From: Clostridium_AD sp050717635
Lineage (GTDB): Bacteria > Bacillota > Clostridia > Clostridiales > Clostridiaceae
Length of the DNA stretch: 64,000 nucleotides
Assembly: GCF_050717635.1 (NCBI RefSeq)
Contig: NZ_JBOITO010000002.1
Location: forward strand, 186,001 to 250,000
Direction of reading: 5' to 3'
The notes beneath the pieces are model-generated. The model did no database searches. It saw only the letters and a list, made by a program, of their open reading frames with translations, and was not told where the DNA came from. The stretch's first letter is position 1. The number at the start of each line of letters is the position of its first letter. Positions 35,592 through 44,737 of the stretch are shown piece after piece. The position numbers were made by a program, and so were the translations under genes.

Positions 35592-36725
35592 ATGGCTAGA
35601 AAAAAAGAAATATATAAAGACAAAAAATGGCTTGTACATTCATTAAATGTACAAGAATATAAAGATTATACATTACTTATAAAAGGTTGTATAGAATTCA
35701 AAAAATATGAGAAAGGTAAATCACTTAAAAATACTGATAAAAAAGAATATAAATATTTTAAGAATATAAATATGTTTTTCGTTATATATAACACATTTAT
35801 GCCTTCACTCAAACTATTCAAAAGTTCAAAAGCGATTAATTTATACATCCATTGTGGTCTCACAATGGATTACGAATGTGGTTATTTAAAAGAAGATTTA
35901 AAGGAAATAAGCGATTTGTTTAACTGTACGCAGAGAGTAGTATATAAGTGGCTGAGGCAATTAGAAGATATGGGACTTATATTTACAAAAAAGCATAAAG
36001 GTGAAAAATATATTTTTATTAAACCTTATGATATAGAGTGCAAAGATAATTTTGCACCCGAAGACTCATTTAGAAAACTTGTATTTAAATATAAAAAATG
36101 GGTCAAAATGAACCGAAAATTAAAAACACTATTTTTTTCGATCCATACTAATTTTAAGGAGTATCTATATACAATAAGTGGTGGTGCCTTAAAACTTTAT
36201 ATCTATTGTGGTCTAAGTACAAATAAGAGTACGAAAACAAGTATAAGACAAAATAATAATAACCCTAAGAAAATGGAGACTAGTGGTACGTTTTTTCAGA
36301 GTCTTAACCTAATATCCGAAAAATTGTCTAGAGAAAGGTCACAAGCAGGCGAAATGGATTCACCTGCTATTAAAACGATTTGCGGTTGGTTTAAAGAGCT
36401 TAAGCAGCTGAATTTAGTAGAGAAATATCAACTTGAATTGAATAGACCATCAACCACTTATGTAAAACCCCTTGTAAAAATCAAAGACTTGCAAAAATAT
36501 AAATGGATTACGGAATTAGAAAATTTTGAATACATAGGAAATGTTACTACGAAAGTATTACATCATAAAAATTGTAAATGGGTTAAGGGTATTAATGAAA
36601 ATACTAAGGCTATATCAAAATCAAATAAAATATATTTTGCCGAGATTAAAATAGCCCTGAATCAAAACTTTAAGCAATGTAAAGATTGTTTAGTGTTTGA
36701 AAATGCAAATAAAACCTCCAATTAG
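35592..36725 (+). CDS. Double winged-helix protein with Ada-like zinc-binding tail
   Basis: A 377-residue protein after an AAGGAGA site. Two related modules are visible: about 62-148 (A-I-N-L-Y-I-H-C-G-L, then R-V-V-Y-K-W-L-R-Q-L-E-D-M-G-L-I) and about 180-300 (A-L-K-L-Y-I-Y-C-G-L, then T-I-C-G-W-F-K-E-L-K-Q-L-N-L-V). This is the layout of plasmid or phage replication initiators and regulators. The C-terminus (about 316-370: T-K-V-L-H-H-K-N-C-K-W, ending C-K-D-C) matches the small Ada-type metal-binding motif H-x2-C...C-x2-C. Function not established; a replication initiator or island regulator is plausible. Confidence 0.6.
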   Translation: MARKKEIYKDKKWLVHSLNVQEYKDYTLLIKGCIEFKKYEKGKSLKNTDKKEYKYFKNINMFFVIYNTFMPSLKLFKSSKAINLYIHCGLTMDYECGYLKEDLKEISDLFNCTQRVVYKWLRQLEDMGLIFTKKHKGEKYIFIKPYDIECKDNFAPEDSFRKLVFKYKKWVKMNRKLKTLFFSIHTNFKEYLYTISGGALKLYIYCGLSTNKSTKTSIRQNNNNPKKMETSGTFFQSLNLISEKLSRERSQAGEMDSPAIKTICGWFKELKQLNLVEKYQLELNRPSTTYVKPLVKIKDLQKYKWITELENFEYIGNVTTKVLHHKNCKWVKGINENTKAISKSNKIYFAEIKIALNQNFKQCKDCLVFENANKTSN

Positions 36726-36730
36726 AGTCA

Positions 36731-37267
36731 TTAGCTGGTTGGCGGCTTTATTTCTAATTCATCCCAGAGATCAATATATATGGGATACTTTTGGTCTAAA
36801 CTATTCTTTAATATATCAAAGTCATTTTCAGCCCACACGTTGTATGCAGTGCTATTTTTGATATATCGCATTGCAAATGGAGCTAGAGCGTTGTCTATAC
36901 TAAATTGTTCGCATTTTTCCATACGACTATCCCTAAACTCAAACCTAATTCTTTCCTGAGTACAAAGCATTTCCACCATCTGTCTACCTATCTTATTATT
37001 ATAATCTAGCCAACAGTCATAGATTAATTCGTCATCATCATTAATCATAAACATATTAAGAAAACCTAGGGCTTCGTCAGTTTCTATTATACTATTTCTT
37101 ATAGCTATAGTTGACATATGTCCCGCCTTTTTTATATGATATATGTCTTCTTTAATTACAAATTTCACCTCTGGATTTAGGTTATAAGGTAGTGTAATAA
37201 TCATGGGTATCATAGTTCCACTAGGCTTAAACGCAAAAGTTTGCATTAATATTGTTTTCTTTGTCAA
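36731..37267 (-). CDS. Unknown 178-residue protein of the accessory island
   Basis: Starts at TTG 37267 with AGGGGG about ten bases upstream; an internal ATG seven codons in is an alternative. No family recognised. Soluble, with a long N-terminal beta region and an acidic mid-section (N-D-D-D-E-L-I-Y-D). It ends five bases from the converging winged-helix gene. Copy 2 of the hairpin motif lies about 60-100 bases upstream, so it likely shares regulation with the 218-residue gene. Confidence 0.5.
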   Translation of the reverse strand: MTKKTILMQTFAFKPSGTMIPMIITLPYNLNPEVKFVIKEDIYHIKKAGHMSTIAIRNSIIETDEALGFLNMFMINDDDELIYDCWLDYNNKIGRQMVEMLCTQERIRFEFRDSRMEKCEQFSIDNALAPFAMRYIKNSTAYNVWAENDFDILKNSLDQKYPIYIDLWDELEIKPPTS

Positions 37268-37328
37268 AAAAAGATACCCCCTAAAAAATTTTAAATAGTA
37301 AATACTTTAGTATTAATATAAAAACTAT

Positions 37329-37369
37329 GGTATATAATCTTTACCATCCCCCCTTGACCTGCTAAGGTC
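37329..37369. promoter_or_regulatory. Repeated hairpin motif, copy 2
   Basis: TGGTATATAATCTTTACCAT followed by CCCCCCTTGACCTGCTAAGG. Stem GACCT/AGGTC around the same 4-base loop as copy 1, where the stem is ACCCT/AGGGT: two compensatory-type differences that keep pairing. Confidence 0.6.
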
Positions 37370-37733
37370 GCACTTATATTTATATTTAAGACTAAGAATA
37401 ATAAGAATAGTCTTTTTGTTCAATTTTATAAATGCAAATTCTCTATTTTTAATCATATTTTAGGTTTAATAGAGTTACTTGCTTTATAAGTCATCAAAAA
37501 TAGGAAATACTATTTTGTGGCTGTTTTTCGCATGTGAATTGTTGCCGTCAAAAGGGTCAATTAGAGAAGAACCATGAGTTTATAAGATATGTTTTACCAA
37601 AAGATTGTATGTGCAAGTGCTAATGTAAATATACCAAAATCCAAGCAATGATATTCCCATAATTATTTCTGGAATTTCAATTGAAATATAGAGAAGTAAA
37701 TCTATTATCCCTTTTCCTTTGAACTTATGCCTT
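37370..37733. other. Gene-poor stretch with relic membrane-protein tail
   Basis: Minus-strand frame about 37580-37730 encodes K-R-H-K-F-K-G-K-G-I-I-D-L-L-L-Y and further hydrophobic residues, resembling the end of a lost membrane protein. Its N-terminal part runs into the 81-bp repeat in a wrong frame, so it is not an intact gene. Confidence 0.35.
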
Positions 37734-37814
37734 TTTAGCCCACAGTTCAACAACTTGGTTAGGACTCGTTGCTCCAAACTGGTCTAAAGCTTCTTTAAAC
37801 AACATTATTTGAGC
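37734..37814. repeat. 81-bp direct repeat, left copy
   Basis: Exact match by eye to 50533-50613 in the same orientation. It is an internal piece of the broken gene at 50245-50668 (encoding A-Q-I-M-L-F-K-E-A-L-D-Q-F-G on the minus strand), with unrelated sequence on both sides. Confidence 0.9.
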
Positions 37815-38282
37815 CTATTATATTTGTTGCCACTTTGTTGTTGCGTATTTAATCATAATCATTACAACGAACCATGAAGTGTTAATCCTTTGGAAATAGA
37901 GATATGCATACAAAATGAGCCACTTCATGGCTAATAGTTCATGATGTGGCTTTAAAAAACCCCTCCTATAATTTCTATAGTCCTACCTAAACAAAAACAG
38001 GTCATCAACCTACAACTGAAACAAAGAATGTTCCAATCTGTCCTAAGCAACTTCAAGTGGGGTGATAGCAAAAGTAATCGCCGTTTGAGATATTAGTGAG
38101 AACCCATATAGAAAAAACATTAAAGATAATAATGGAACTCAAACAGATTCTGTAAGATTTTATCTTAAATAAAGTAAGTTTTATTATGAGTAAAGGGAAT
38201 TAATACTGTGTAGTTTGGTAATATATAATTTGTTTTAATAATATAATTATTAATAATTATATTATTAAAAGGGGGATCGATC
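37815..38282. other. Gene-poor stretch
   Basis: Contains an imperfect hairpin (GAGCCACTTCATGG pairing with TTCATGATGTGGCTTT, 37917-37953) of terminator type. The remainder has only short, stop-filled frames. Confidence 0.35.
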
Positions 38283-38540
38283 ATGAAAACTTTAATAAAG
38301 CATCCTGTAGCATGGACTCTATTTATAATTGGTGTACTAGGTTTTTTCACATGGACTTTCTTTCAGTAATGAGGTTGCTGGAAATATAGTTACATTTGCA
38401 GATGAAAAGTTAGAACAAGCAATAAGATACAGTATTGAAAGACCTACTGGTGATATTTTAAAGAGTGTTTTGATTATGTAACATCACTGGAACCACATAA
38501 GGAAGTTAATAATGCAGTATTAATAGGTTTAAATAGGAAA
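38283..38540 (+). pseudogene. Relic of a secreted leucine-rich-repeat type protein
   Basis: After GGGGGATCGATC, ATG 38283 opens a signal-peptide-like frame (MKTLIKHPVAWTLFIIG) that stops after 28 codons. In another frame follows F-A-D-E-K-L-E-Q-A-I-R-Y-S-I-E-R-P-T-G-D-I-L-K-S, then after a second shift D-Y-V-T-S-L-E-P-H-K-E. This resembles the start of clostridial LRR surface proteins. At least two frameshifts. Confidence 0.5.
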
Positions 38541-38560
38541 AGAGAGGGAATGCACAGTGG

Positions 38561-39061
38561 TTACTTATTATCGCTATGTATAGCACTGAAGATTCTATTT
38601 ATTTTAATGATAGATTTATATATAATCCACAAGACAATACTTATATATGCCCAGAAGGGCAAATATTAGTGTGTATAACTAAGAAAAAAGATGTAAAAGA
38701 AAGAAAATATGCTAATCGTCAGGCTTGTGATAACTGTACATGCAAAGAAAAATGTACAACATCTAAAGTAGGAAGAATATTAACAAGGAAAACATATGAA
38801 GAAATTGTTGATGTTGCTAATAAAAGGACCAAATAAAACAAGGCTAAATATAGTCAAAGGCAAGAAATTATTGAGCATGTATTTGGAACATTAAAAATAG
38901 GTATGAATTTCGATTATTTATTTTTAAGGGGATTCAAAAAGGTAATTGGTGGAGTCAGTATAGCCGTCTTTAGCTACAATTTGAAGAGAGTCATAAATAT
39001 CCTAGGAGTTGAAAATTTCCTAGGATATTTAGCCAATCCTATTGTTATGAAAGCAGCCTAA
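38561..39061 (+). pseudogene. IS1182-family transposase relic
   Basis: C-terminal half of an IS1182-type DDE transposase: Y-I-C-P-E-G-Q, Y-A-N-R-Q-A-C-D-N-C-T-C-K-E-K-C-T, then an in-frame TAA at 38834-38836, then Q-R-Q-E-I-I-E-H-V-F-G-T-L-K and Y-N-L-K-R-V-I-N-I-L-G. The N-terminal half is missing. Both truncation and nonsense codon show it is inactive. Confidence 0.85.
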
Positions 39062-39209
39062 TATAGGTGCTTTTTTGCTTTATATGAAGAAAAATAGTTG
39101 TAATAAAAATTCGCTTGGTACAAGTGGTTGCAAAAGGTCTAAAAGGACGACCTCATTACGGAAATTGGTAATGCTGTGAACAATTTCTGTTTGCTACTCG
39201 TATAATGGA

Positions 39210-39983
39210 TTAGCAATAATCAATAGAGATTTTTAAGTCTTGCAATGTTTGCTCCCATTTTTTAGAGAGTCTTTTATTAGTAATAACGATATCTAAGTTT
39301 TCTAATCCAGTAATTATAATATCGGATTTATCAGAAAACTTGGTATTATCTGCAACCAAAAAACATTGGCGTGATTGATTAATATAGGTTTTTCTTATCT
39401 GAGCCTCGTCTAGATTATTATCAACTAACCCATGTTTCAAATCAACTGCAGAGCAACTAATAAAACATTTATCGGCAAGATATCTAGAGAGTGCTTGGGT
39501 GGTTTGGTATCCAATGTAAGAACTAGATCTCTGGCGTAGGGTGCCACCAAGACATATGAGTTTTACCTTATTTGTTGAAATAGTGTTAAAAAGATTGCAG
39601 ATACGAAGAGAATTAGTAATAATCGTTAACTTCGTATTGGAAAATAACAATTGCTTGGCAAGTGTTAAACAGGTGGTGCTACAATCTAACATAATAATAT
39701 CGTCTTCTTGAACGTAATTTTTTATAATATAAGAAGACATACGTTCTTTTTCTGCAGAAAAAAAAGTTTCTCTTAATTGAATAGGTACGCTTTTATCGTA
39801 TTCCTCAGGTAAAAATGCTCCACCATGAATGCGAGTTAATTTCTTGTCTTGTTCCATCTCTTTTATGTCTCGTCGAATTGTTTCTTCGCTACAATCTAGT
39901 TTTTGACTCATATCAGATATTAGAATACTGCCACGAGCATGTAGTTCATCATCTATTGCCTTTTGTCTATTAATTTTTAACAT
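39210..39983 (-). CDS. DeoR/GlpR family regulator of the deoxynucleoside catabolic cluster
   Basis: A 257-residue protein of normal DeoR length. Helix-turn-helix about 20-55 (S-E-E-T-I-R-R-D-I-K-E-M-E, then R-I-H-G-G-A-F) and a C-terminal sugar-phosphate sensor domain (about 75-250: D-C-S-T-T-C-L-T-L-A, I-T-N-S-L, C-L-G-G-T-L, D-N-T-K-F). Such proteins are repressors released by phosphosugars. Its divergent position to the aldolase suggests the effector is an intermediate such as a 5-deoxy(ribulose/ribose) phosphate. Confidence 0.9.
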   Translation of the reverse strand: MLKINRQKAIDDELHARGSILISDMSQKLDCSEETIRRDIKEMEQDKKLTRIHGGAFLPEEYDKSVPIQLRETFFSAEKERMSSYIIKNYVQEDDIIMLDCSTTCLTLAKQLLFSNTKLTIITNSLRICNLFNTISTNKVKLICLGGTLRQRSSSYIGYQTTQALSRYLADKCFISCSAVDLKHGLVDNNLDEAQIRKTYINQSRQCFLVADNTKFSDKSDIIITGLENLDIVITNKRLSKKWEQTLQDLKISIDYC

Positions 39984-40187
39984 AGATTTAATTCCTCTCT
40001 ATAAATGTATTGAAGTTCAAATAAAATATACCACATAAAGCTACAAATATCAACAAGTGATGAATAACAAGATGCCAGCTTTAAAATGCTAACGTTGCAT
40101 CAAAGAAATGCTGTACATCTCTATAACCTAAAGTCAATATACAGTCTAGTACTTTTCGTAAGAATATCAAAAAACAATAAAAAACCA

Positions 40188-40236
40188 CAAAAATACTCAC
40201 AAAAATGTTGACTTTTGAGTTAATATGTTGTATATT
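40188..40236 (+). promoter_or_regulatory. Promoter and candidate DeoR operator of the catabolic operon
   Basis: TTGACT (40208-40213), 17-base spacer, TATATT (40231-40236). Just upstream two direct repeats CACAAAAATACT and CACAAAAATGTT end on the -35, a plausible DeoR site. Confidence 0.6.
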
Positions 40237-40272
40237 GAGTATATTATAATAAATCTATTAGGAGGTTTGACT

Positions 40273-40863
40273 ATGAAAAAAACAGAAATTATATTGAACA
40301 CTGCCAAATGGTTATATGAAGAAAGGTTGGTAGCAGGAACAAGTGGAAATATAAGTATGAGGAAGATTGATGGTGACAATGAAAGTTTTTTAATTACACC
40401 AAGCAGTTTTTCTTATAGCTTAATGGCAGAGGAGGATATAGTAGAAATTGATGTAAACGGTAAAACTAAAAAACCAGGCCAAAAGCCATCATCAGAATGG
40501 AGAATGCATTTGGAGATATATATAAAATATCCTAATATTAATGCCATTGTCCATACACATTCACCTTTTGCTACAGGTTTTGCAGTAAACAGACAAGACA
40601 TTCCTTTAATTCTAATTGAAATGAAACCTTTCTTAGGCGGAGACATTAAGGTAGTACCATTTAAACCTGCAGGTTCTCTTGAATTAGGACAGGCCATAAT
40701 TCCTTACTTAGAAAAGTCTAATTCATGTCTTTTGGCAAATCATGGTACTATTAGTTGTGGTAAGAATATGGAAGACGCATCTATTGCAAGTGCCTATGTA
40801 GAAGATGCTGCAAAAATTTACTATTATGCAAAAACCTCAGGTAACCCAGTAATACTTGAGTAA
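40273..40863 (+). CDS. Class II aldolase (5-deoxyribulose/5-methylthioribulose 1-phosphate aldolase candidate)
   Basis: A 196-residue FucA/AraD-type aldolase from ATG 40273 (TTAGGAGG). Metal and catalytic residues are in place: Glu in K-P-S-S-E-W-R-M-H, H-T-H-S-P-F-A, and A-N-H-G-T-I-S-C-G, with G-T-S-G-N-I-S near the N-terminus. The family cleaves ketose 1-phosphates to DHAP and an aldehyde. Next to MtnK/MtnA homologues, the expected substrate is 5-deoxyribulose 1-phosphate (giving acetaldehyde) or 5-methylthioribulose 1-phosphate, as in the DHAP shunt. First gene after the operator. Confidence 0.85.
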   Translation: MKKTEIILNTAKWLYEERLVAGTSGNISMRKIDGDNESFLITPSSFSYSLMAEEDIVEIDVNGKTKKPGQKPSSEWRMHLEIYIKYPNINAIVHTHSPFATGFAVNRQDIPLILIEMKPFLGGDIKVVPFKPAGSLELGQAIIPYLEKSNSCLLANHGTISCGKNMEDASIASAYVEDAAKIYYYAKTSGNPVILE

Positions 40864-40974
40864 TACTTAATATTTATAAAGCAGATTTCTAGAGCGTAAA
40901 CATTTTTTATAAAGAAAAAATCTAAAGATGCTTTCATGGTAGAAGCAAAAAAAATACAAGAGAGCAGTAGCAGA

Positions 40975-41073
40975 GATTGGAGGAATTCTTCCTACAATTA
41001 GGACTTAAGGATAGAGTTTCAGATGCGGGAGTTGCTGTTGATTGATTAGAAGAAATGGCTAGATGAAAGGATA
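40975..41073 (+). pseudogene. Relic of an iron-type alcohol dehydrogenase C-terminus
   Basis: The frame E-E-F-F-L-Q-L-G-L-K-D-R-V-S-D-A-G-V-A-V-D, stop, L-E-E-M-A-R resembles the closing helices of iron-containing alcohol dehydrogenases. It lies between aldolase and deaminase genes and is interrupted by a nonsense codon. An intact ADH closes the operon at 47308. Confidence 0.4.
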
Positions 41074-42405
41074 TTGATAAAAACGATGAAAACAATGAAA
41101 ACGATTAAAACGTTAATAAAAAATGTAAAGATACTTACAGTAGATACTGAGATGTCAGTAATTGAAAATGGATTTATAGGTATTGACGGTAGTGATATTG
41201 TATTTATTGAAAGAGAAGAAAATATAACAGTAGACAAATTTGATGCAGATAAAGTGATTAATGCAATGGGCAAGATGGCTATACCAGGATTTGTAAATAC
41301 GCACGTTCATTCGCCTATGACAATTCTTCGTTGCTATGGGGATGATCTTCCTTTAAATAAGTGGTTATTTGAAAAGATGATTCCTGCTGAAGAAAAATTT
41401 TCGCATGAAGATATTTATTGGGGAGGAATGTTAGGCGTATTAGAACAGATTAAGAGCGGAGTTACTTGCTTTGCTGAGATGTATGAGCCAAGCAATGTAA
41501 TGATGGATGTTGTGGTAGAAAATAATATTCGTGCTAATGTTGCGGGACCTCATATTTTAATTACTCCTGAAAAGGAATATCAGGAGTATGTTTCTCATAT
41601 CAAGAAGTGGAATAATTCTCATGATGGATTGATTAAGGAATATGCTATTATTCATGCAATTTACACTTATTCAGAAGAAAAAATAAAAGCTAGGGTTGCT
41701 GCTGCAAAAGAAGCTAAAACAGGGATTCAAATTCATATTTCAGAAGCACCTTACGAACAGGAACAAATATTTGAAAAATATGGAACAACACCCATGGCAA
41801 AATTACAGGAGTGGGGTGTATTCGATGTACCTACCATTGCAGCTCATTGCGTACACCTTACAGATGGTGATTTTGAAATATTGAAAAATCGAAATGTTAG
41901 TGTAGCGCATTGTCCATCTAGTAATTTGAAATTAGCCAGTGGTATTGCTGATGTGCCTAGGATGATAAAAAAAGGTATTAATGTTACTTTAGGAACTGAC
42001 GGTGCGTCAAGTAACAGCAACTTGAATTTTGTAGAAGAAATGCATTTAGCATCATTAATTCACAAAGGGAATTCAATGGATCCTTTGGCTGTTAATGCAA
42101 AGGAAGTCATTAGAATGGCTACAGTTAATGGAGCTAAGGCAACAGGGTTTGGAGACGTAACAGGGTGCTTAGAAGTTGGTAAAAAGGCCGACATAAATTT
42201 AATCGATATGGACAAGGCACACTTAACACCATTAAACAATCCAATGTCAGCAATGGTGTATAGTATGCAAGGAAGTGATGTAGATACGGTTATAGTTAAT
42301 GGAAAAATTCTAATGGAGAACAAAGATTTAAAATTCGTAGATGAAGAGAAAATAAAATATCAAGTACGTTTAATTGCTAAGAAATTATCACTAAATATAA
42401 AGTGA
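41074..42405 (+). CDS. mtaD: 5'-deoxyadenosine / 5'-methylthioadenosine / SAH deaminase
   Basis: A 443-residue amidohydrolase of the TrzN/AtzA-MtaD branch, normal length. Metal ligands: H-V-H-S-P-M in strand 1 (N-T-H-V-H), H in I-H-I-S-E-A, H in A-A-H-C-V-H-L, D in G-T-D-G-A-S-S-N. It deaminates 5'-substituted adenosines to inosines. In this cluster it would convert MTA or 5'-deoxyadenosine to the inosine form before phosphorolysis. Start uncertain: TTG 41074 has AAGGA very close, ATG 41086 has it far. symbol by family; DadD is an equally possible name. Confidence 0.87.
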   Translation: MIKTMKTMKTIKTLIKNVKILTVDTEMSVIENGFIGIDGSDIVFIEREENITVDKFDADKVINAMGKMAIPGFVNTHVHSPMTILRCYGDDLPLNKWLFEKMIPAEEKFSHEDIYWGGMLGVLEQIKSGVTCFAEMYEPSNVMMDVVVENNIRANVAGPHILITPEKEYQEYVSHIKKWNNSHDGLIKEYAIIHAIYTYSEEKIKARVAAAKEAKTGIQIHISEAPYEQEQIFEKYGTTPMAKLQEWGVFDVPTIAAHCVHLTDGDFEILKNRNVSVAHCPSSNLKLASGIADVPRMIKKGINVTLGTDGASSNSNLNFVEEMHLASLIHKGNSMDPLAVNAKEVIRMATVNGAKATGFGDVTGCLEVGKKADINLIDMDKAHLTPLNNPMSAMVYSMQGSDVDTVIVNGKILMENKDLKFVDEEKIKYQVRLIAKKLSLNIK

Positions 42406-42494
42406 TATTAATATAATTGAATAATGTTTTCTACAAAATGTATCAGTAAAAATAAAGAAAAACAAAGTAATAGAATGAGAATGGAGGATGAATA

Positions 42495-43238
42495 ATGTCA
42501 AAAGAAGTTATTTTACCAGGAATCAGATTAAAACCAGGGGATATCACACCAAGAGTATTAGTGTGTGGGGATCCATTTCGTGCAGAGCAAATTGCAAATA
42601 TGCTGGATAACATGAAATGTCTAGCTAAAGCAAGAGAGTATTGGACTTATTATGGTGAGTATAAGGGAGAGCCAATCACTGTTTCATCTCATGGAGTTGG
42701 AGCTAGTGGTGCTATGTTATCATTTATCGGACTTATAAAAGGTGGTGCCAAAGTAATTGTTCGTATTGGTACTTGTGGTGGTTTAAAACAGGAAGTTAAG
42801 GCTGGAACTTTAGTAATTGCTACAGCGGCAGCTAAAGAAGATGGAGTATCTAATATCTATGTACCGGATTCCTTTCCTGCTATTGCTGATTTAGATGTTA
42901 TAAATGCATTAGTTCAAAGTGTGAAGGATAACCAGATGGAGGCGTTTAAAGGAATTATTGTGACGCAAGGTGCATTTTATTCTGGTGTTATGCCTACCAA
43001 TACAGTGGAGCAGATGAGGTCAGGAGCAATTGCCTTGGAGATGGAAGTATCCGCTTTGTACACTGCAGCAAGTTTATTTGGTGCAAAGGCTGGAGCAATT
43101 CTTTCTGTTGACGGAAATGCTTTGGCAGTTTTGGATTCAGCTGAAAGCAATGATCCAGATCCAGAATTGCTTAAACGTACTGTAGATAAGGGAATTACAA
43201 TAGCTCTAGACGCATTAATAGCAGTTGCCCTTAACTAA
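42495..43238 (+). CDS. NP-I family nucleoside phosphorylase
   Basis: A 247-residue protein with V-C-G-D-P-F-R-A-E-Q-I near the N-terminus, S-S-H-G-V-G-A-S-G-A, R-I-G-T-C-G-G-L and the purine/uridine site segment A-L-E-M-E-V-S-A-L-Y-T-A. Trimeric/hexameric NP-I phosphorylases cleave nucleosides to base plus ribose 1-phosphate. Between a deaminase and MtnA-like isomerase the likely reaction is 5'-deoxyinosine or methylthioinosine to hypoxanthine plus the 5-deoxy- or 5-methylthioribose 1-phosphate. GGAGG site. Confidence 0.87.
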   Translation: MSKEVILPGIRLKPGDITPRVLVCGDPFRAEQIANMLDNMKCLAKAREYWTYYGEYKGEPITVSSHGVGASGAMLSFIGLIKGGAKVIVRIGTCGGLKQEVKAGTLVIATAAAKEDGVSNIYVPDSFPAIADLDVINALVQSVKDNQMEAFKGIIVTQGAFYSGVMPTNTVEQMRSGAIALEMEVSALYTAASLFGAKAGAILSVDGNALAVLDSAESNDPDPELLKRTVDKGITIALDALIAVALN

Positions 43239-43379
43239 TAAGGAGAAAATCTGAAGACTTAATTCAGGAGATGAAAAACAGCTAATTATTAACTGATAAA
43301 TAATGGGATTTATTTAGGCTTTTTTAAATAAAGTTATAGTTGAGATAGATATGTTAAATATTAAATAGGGGGTTAAAAA

Positions 43380-44717
43380 GTGGAAAAAAATTCGCAAGTT
43401 AATGTAGTAAAAAAGAAAAGCATTAGTTTTATGGACCTTATGGGTGTTTCTATTGGACAGATTATTGGTTCAGGAATCATGATCTTAACAGGTGTTGGAA
43501 TTGGATTAACTGGTAAAGGAGTTGCGTGGTCATTTTTATTAGCAGCTATTTTGGTTATAATTCCAACTATCTCTTTGGCTGCTCTTGGATCTGCAATTCC
43601 AGCATCAGGAGGTATGTATACATACGTTCGTGATTTAATTGGAAGAAAAACTGCTTTTTTCTACGTTTCTCTTTTAGTTGCAGGCCAATTAGTATTGGCA
43701 AATTATGCTATTGGATTTACGGAGTACGCAAAGGAATTTATTCCAGGATTGAATACAACTATTGTTGCATCCATTGTAATGACATTAATTTTCTTTGCCA
43801 ATTTGCGTGGTATTGAAACGGCAGTATTTATTCAAAATATAATGGTTTTGGTGTTGATGGCTGCTTTAGGTCTGTTTATAGCTTTTGGGTTACCACAAGT
43901 GCAAGATTTCGGTTCATTTTTCCAAGTTGAAAATATTATGCCATCTGGGGTTATGGGATTTATAGCAGCTTCTTTCTTAGTACGTTTTGCTTTGATTGGT
44001 GCGGAGTATTTATCAGAACTAGGCGGAGAAACGGAGAACCCAGGGAAATCAATTCCACGTGCGATGATTTTTTCTACTATAATAGTTTCAATTGTTTATT
44101 TCTTGATGGCAATCGTAGCATCAGGTGTATTGCCAATAAAAGACGTTGCTTATAAAACCTTGGGTACTGTTGCAAAACAAATTTTTCCAACACCGGTTTA
44201 TATTTTCTTTATTGTGGGCGGTGCGATATTTGCTTTACTTTCTTCTTTGAATGCTGTATTTGCATGGGGTACAAAGGGTATTAAGGCGGCTATTGAAGAT
44301 GGGTGGTTTCCAAAATGGTTGGCAGTTGAGAATAAAAAGTACGGAACACCACATTTGCTCTTAGGTATCTTCTATGTAGTGGGTATGTTACCAATACTGA
44401 CAGGGGGAACCATAGAATATATAGCAATCATTGGTAATAACATCGGATTAATTTTCGCAATATTTCCTGTACTTGCTACTATGTTTTTGCCTAAAAAAAA
44501 TCCAGAAGCTTATGAAAAAGCATATTTTAAATTACCTGTTTGGGCTATGTACGGGTTACCAATTCTTAGTTCAGGAATTTATATCTTTGGATTCTATTCT
44601 AGTATTGAATTTATTGGTTCCTTAGGACTAAAAGTAATTTTTGGATATTGTGCAATAGTAATGGCTTATGCCTTTATTCGTGAACCTAAGGTGAAAAAAA
44701 TAGAAGCTATAAAATAA
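43380..44717 (+). CDS. APC-superfamily permease of the catabolic cluster
   Basis: A 445-residue protein, GTG start after GGGGGTT, with 12 helices. APC landmarks: S-I-G-Q-I-I-G-S-G-I-M in helix 1, G-G-M-Y-T-Y-V-R-D-L, and G-G-E-T-E-N-P-G-K-S-I-P-R-A after helix 6. The family takes up amino acids, purine-related compounds or polyamines. Inside the operon it probably imports the substrate (a deoxynucleoside) or exports a product such as hypoxanthine; sequence cannot decide. Confidence 0.85.
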   Translation: MEKNSQVNVVKKKSISFMDLMGVSIGQIIGSGIMILTGVGIGLTGKGVAWSFLLAAILVIIPTISLAALGSAIPASGGMYTYVRDLIGRKTAFFYVSLLVAGQLVLANYAIGFTEYAKEFIPGLNTTIVASIVMTLIFFANLRGIETAVFIQNIMVLVLMAALGLFIAFGLPQVQDFGSFFQVENIMPSGVMGFIAASFLVRFALIGAEYLSELGGETENPGKSIPRAMIFSTIIVSIVYFLMAIVASGVLPIKDVAYKTLGTVAKQIFPTPVYIFFIVGGAIFALLSSLNAVFAWGTKGIKAAIEDGWFPKWLAVENKKYGTPHLLLGIFYVVGMLPILTGGTIEYIAIIGNNIGLIFAIFPVLATMFLPKKNPEAYEKAYFKLPVWAMYGLPILSSGIYIFGFYSSIEFIGSLGLKVIFGYCAIVMAYAFIREPKVKKIEAIK

Positions 44718-44737
44718 TCATAGTAGGAGCGAGATAA

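Noticed and set aside
37580..37777. 65-residue membrane protein gene on the minus strand
   Set aside because: Its start lies inside the 81-bp repeat in a frame not used by the source gene; chimeric frame with no ribosome binding site.
38561..39061. Active IS1182 element
   Set aside because: N-terminal half missing, in-frame stop codon, no terminal inverted repeats seen.
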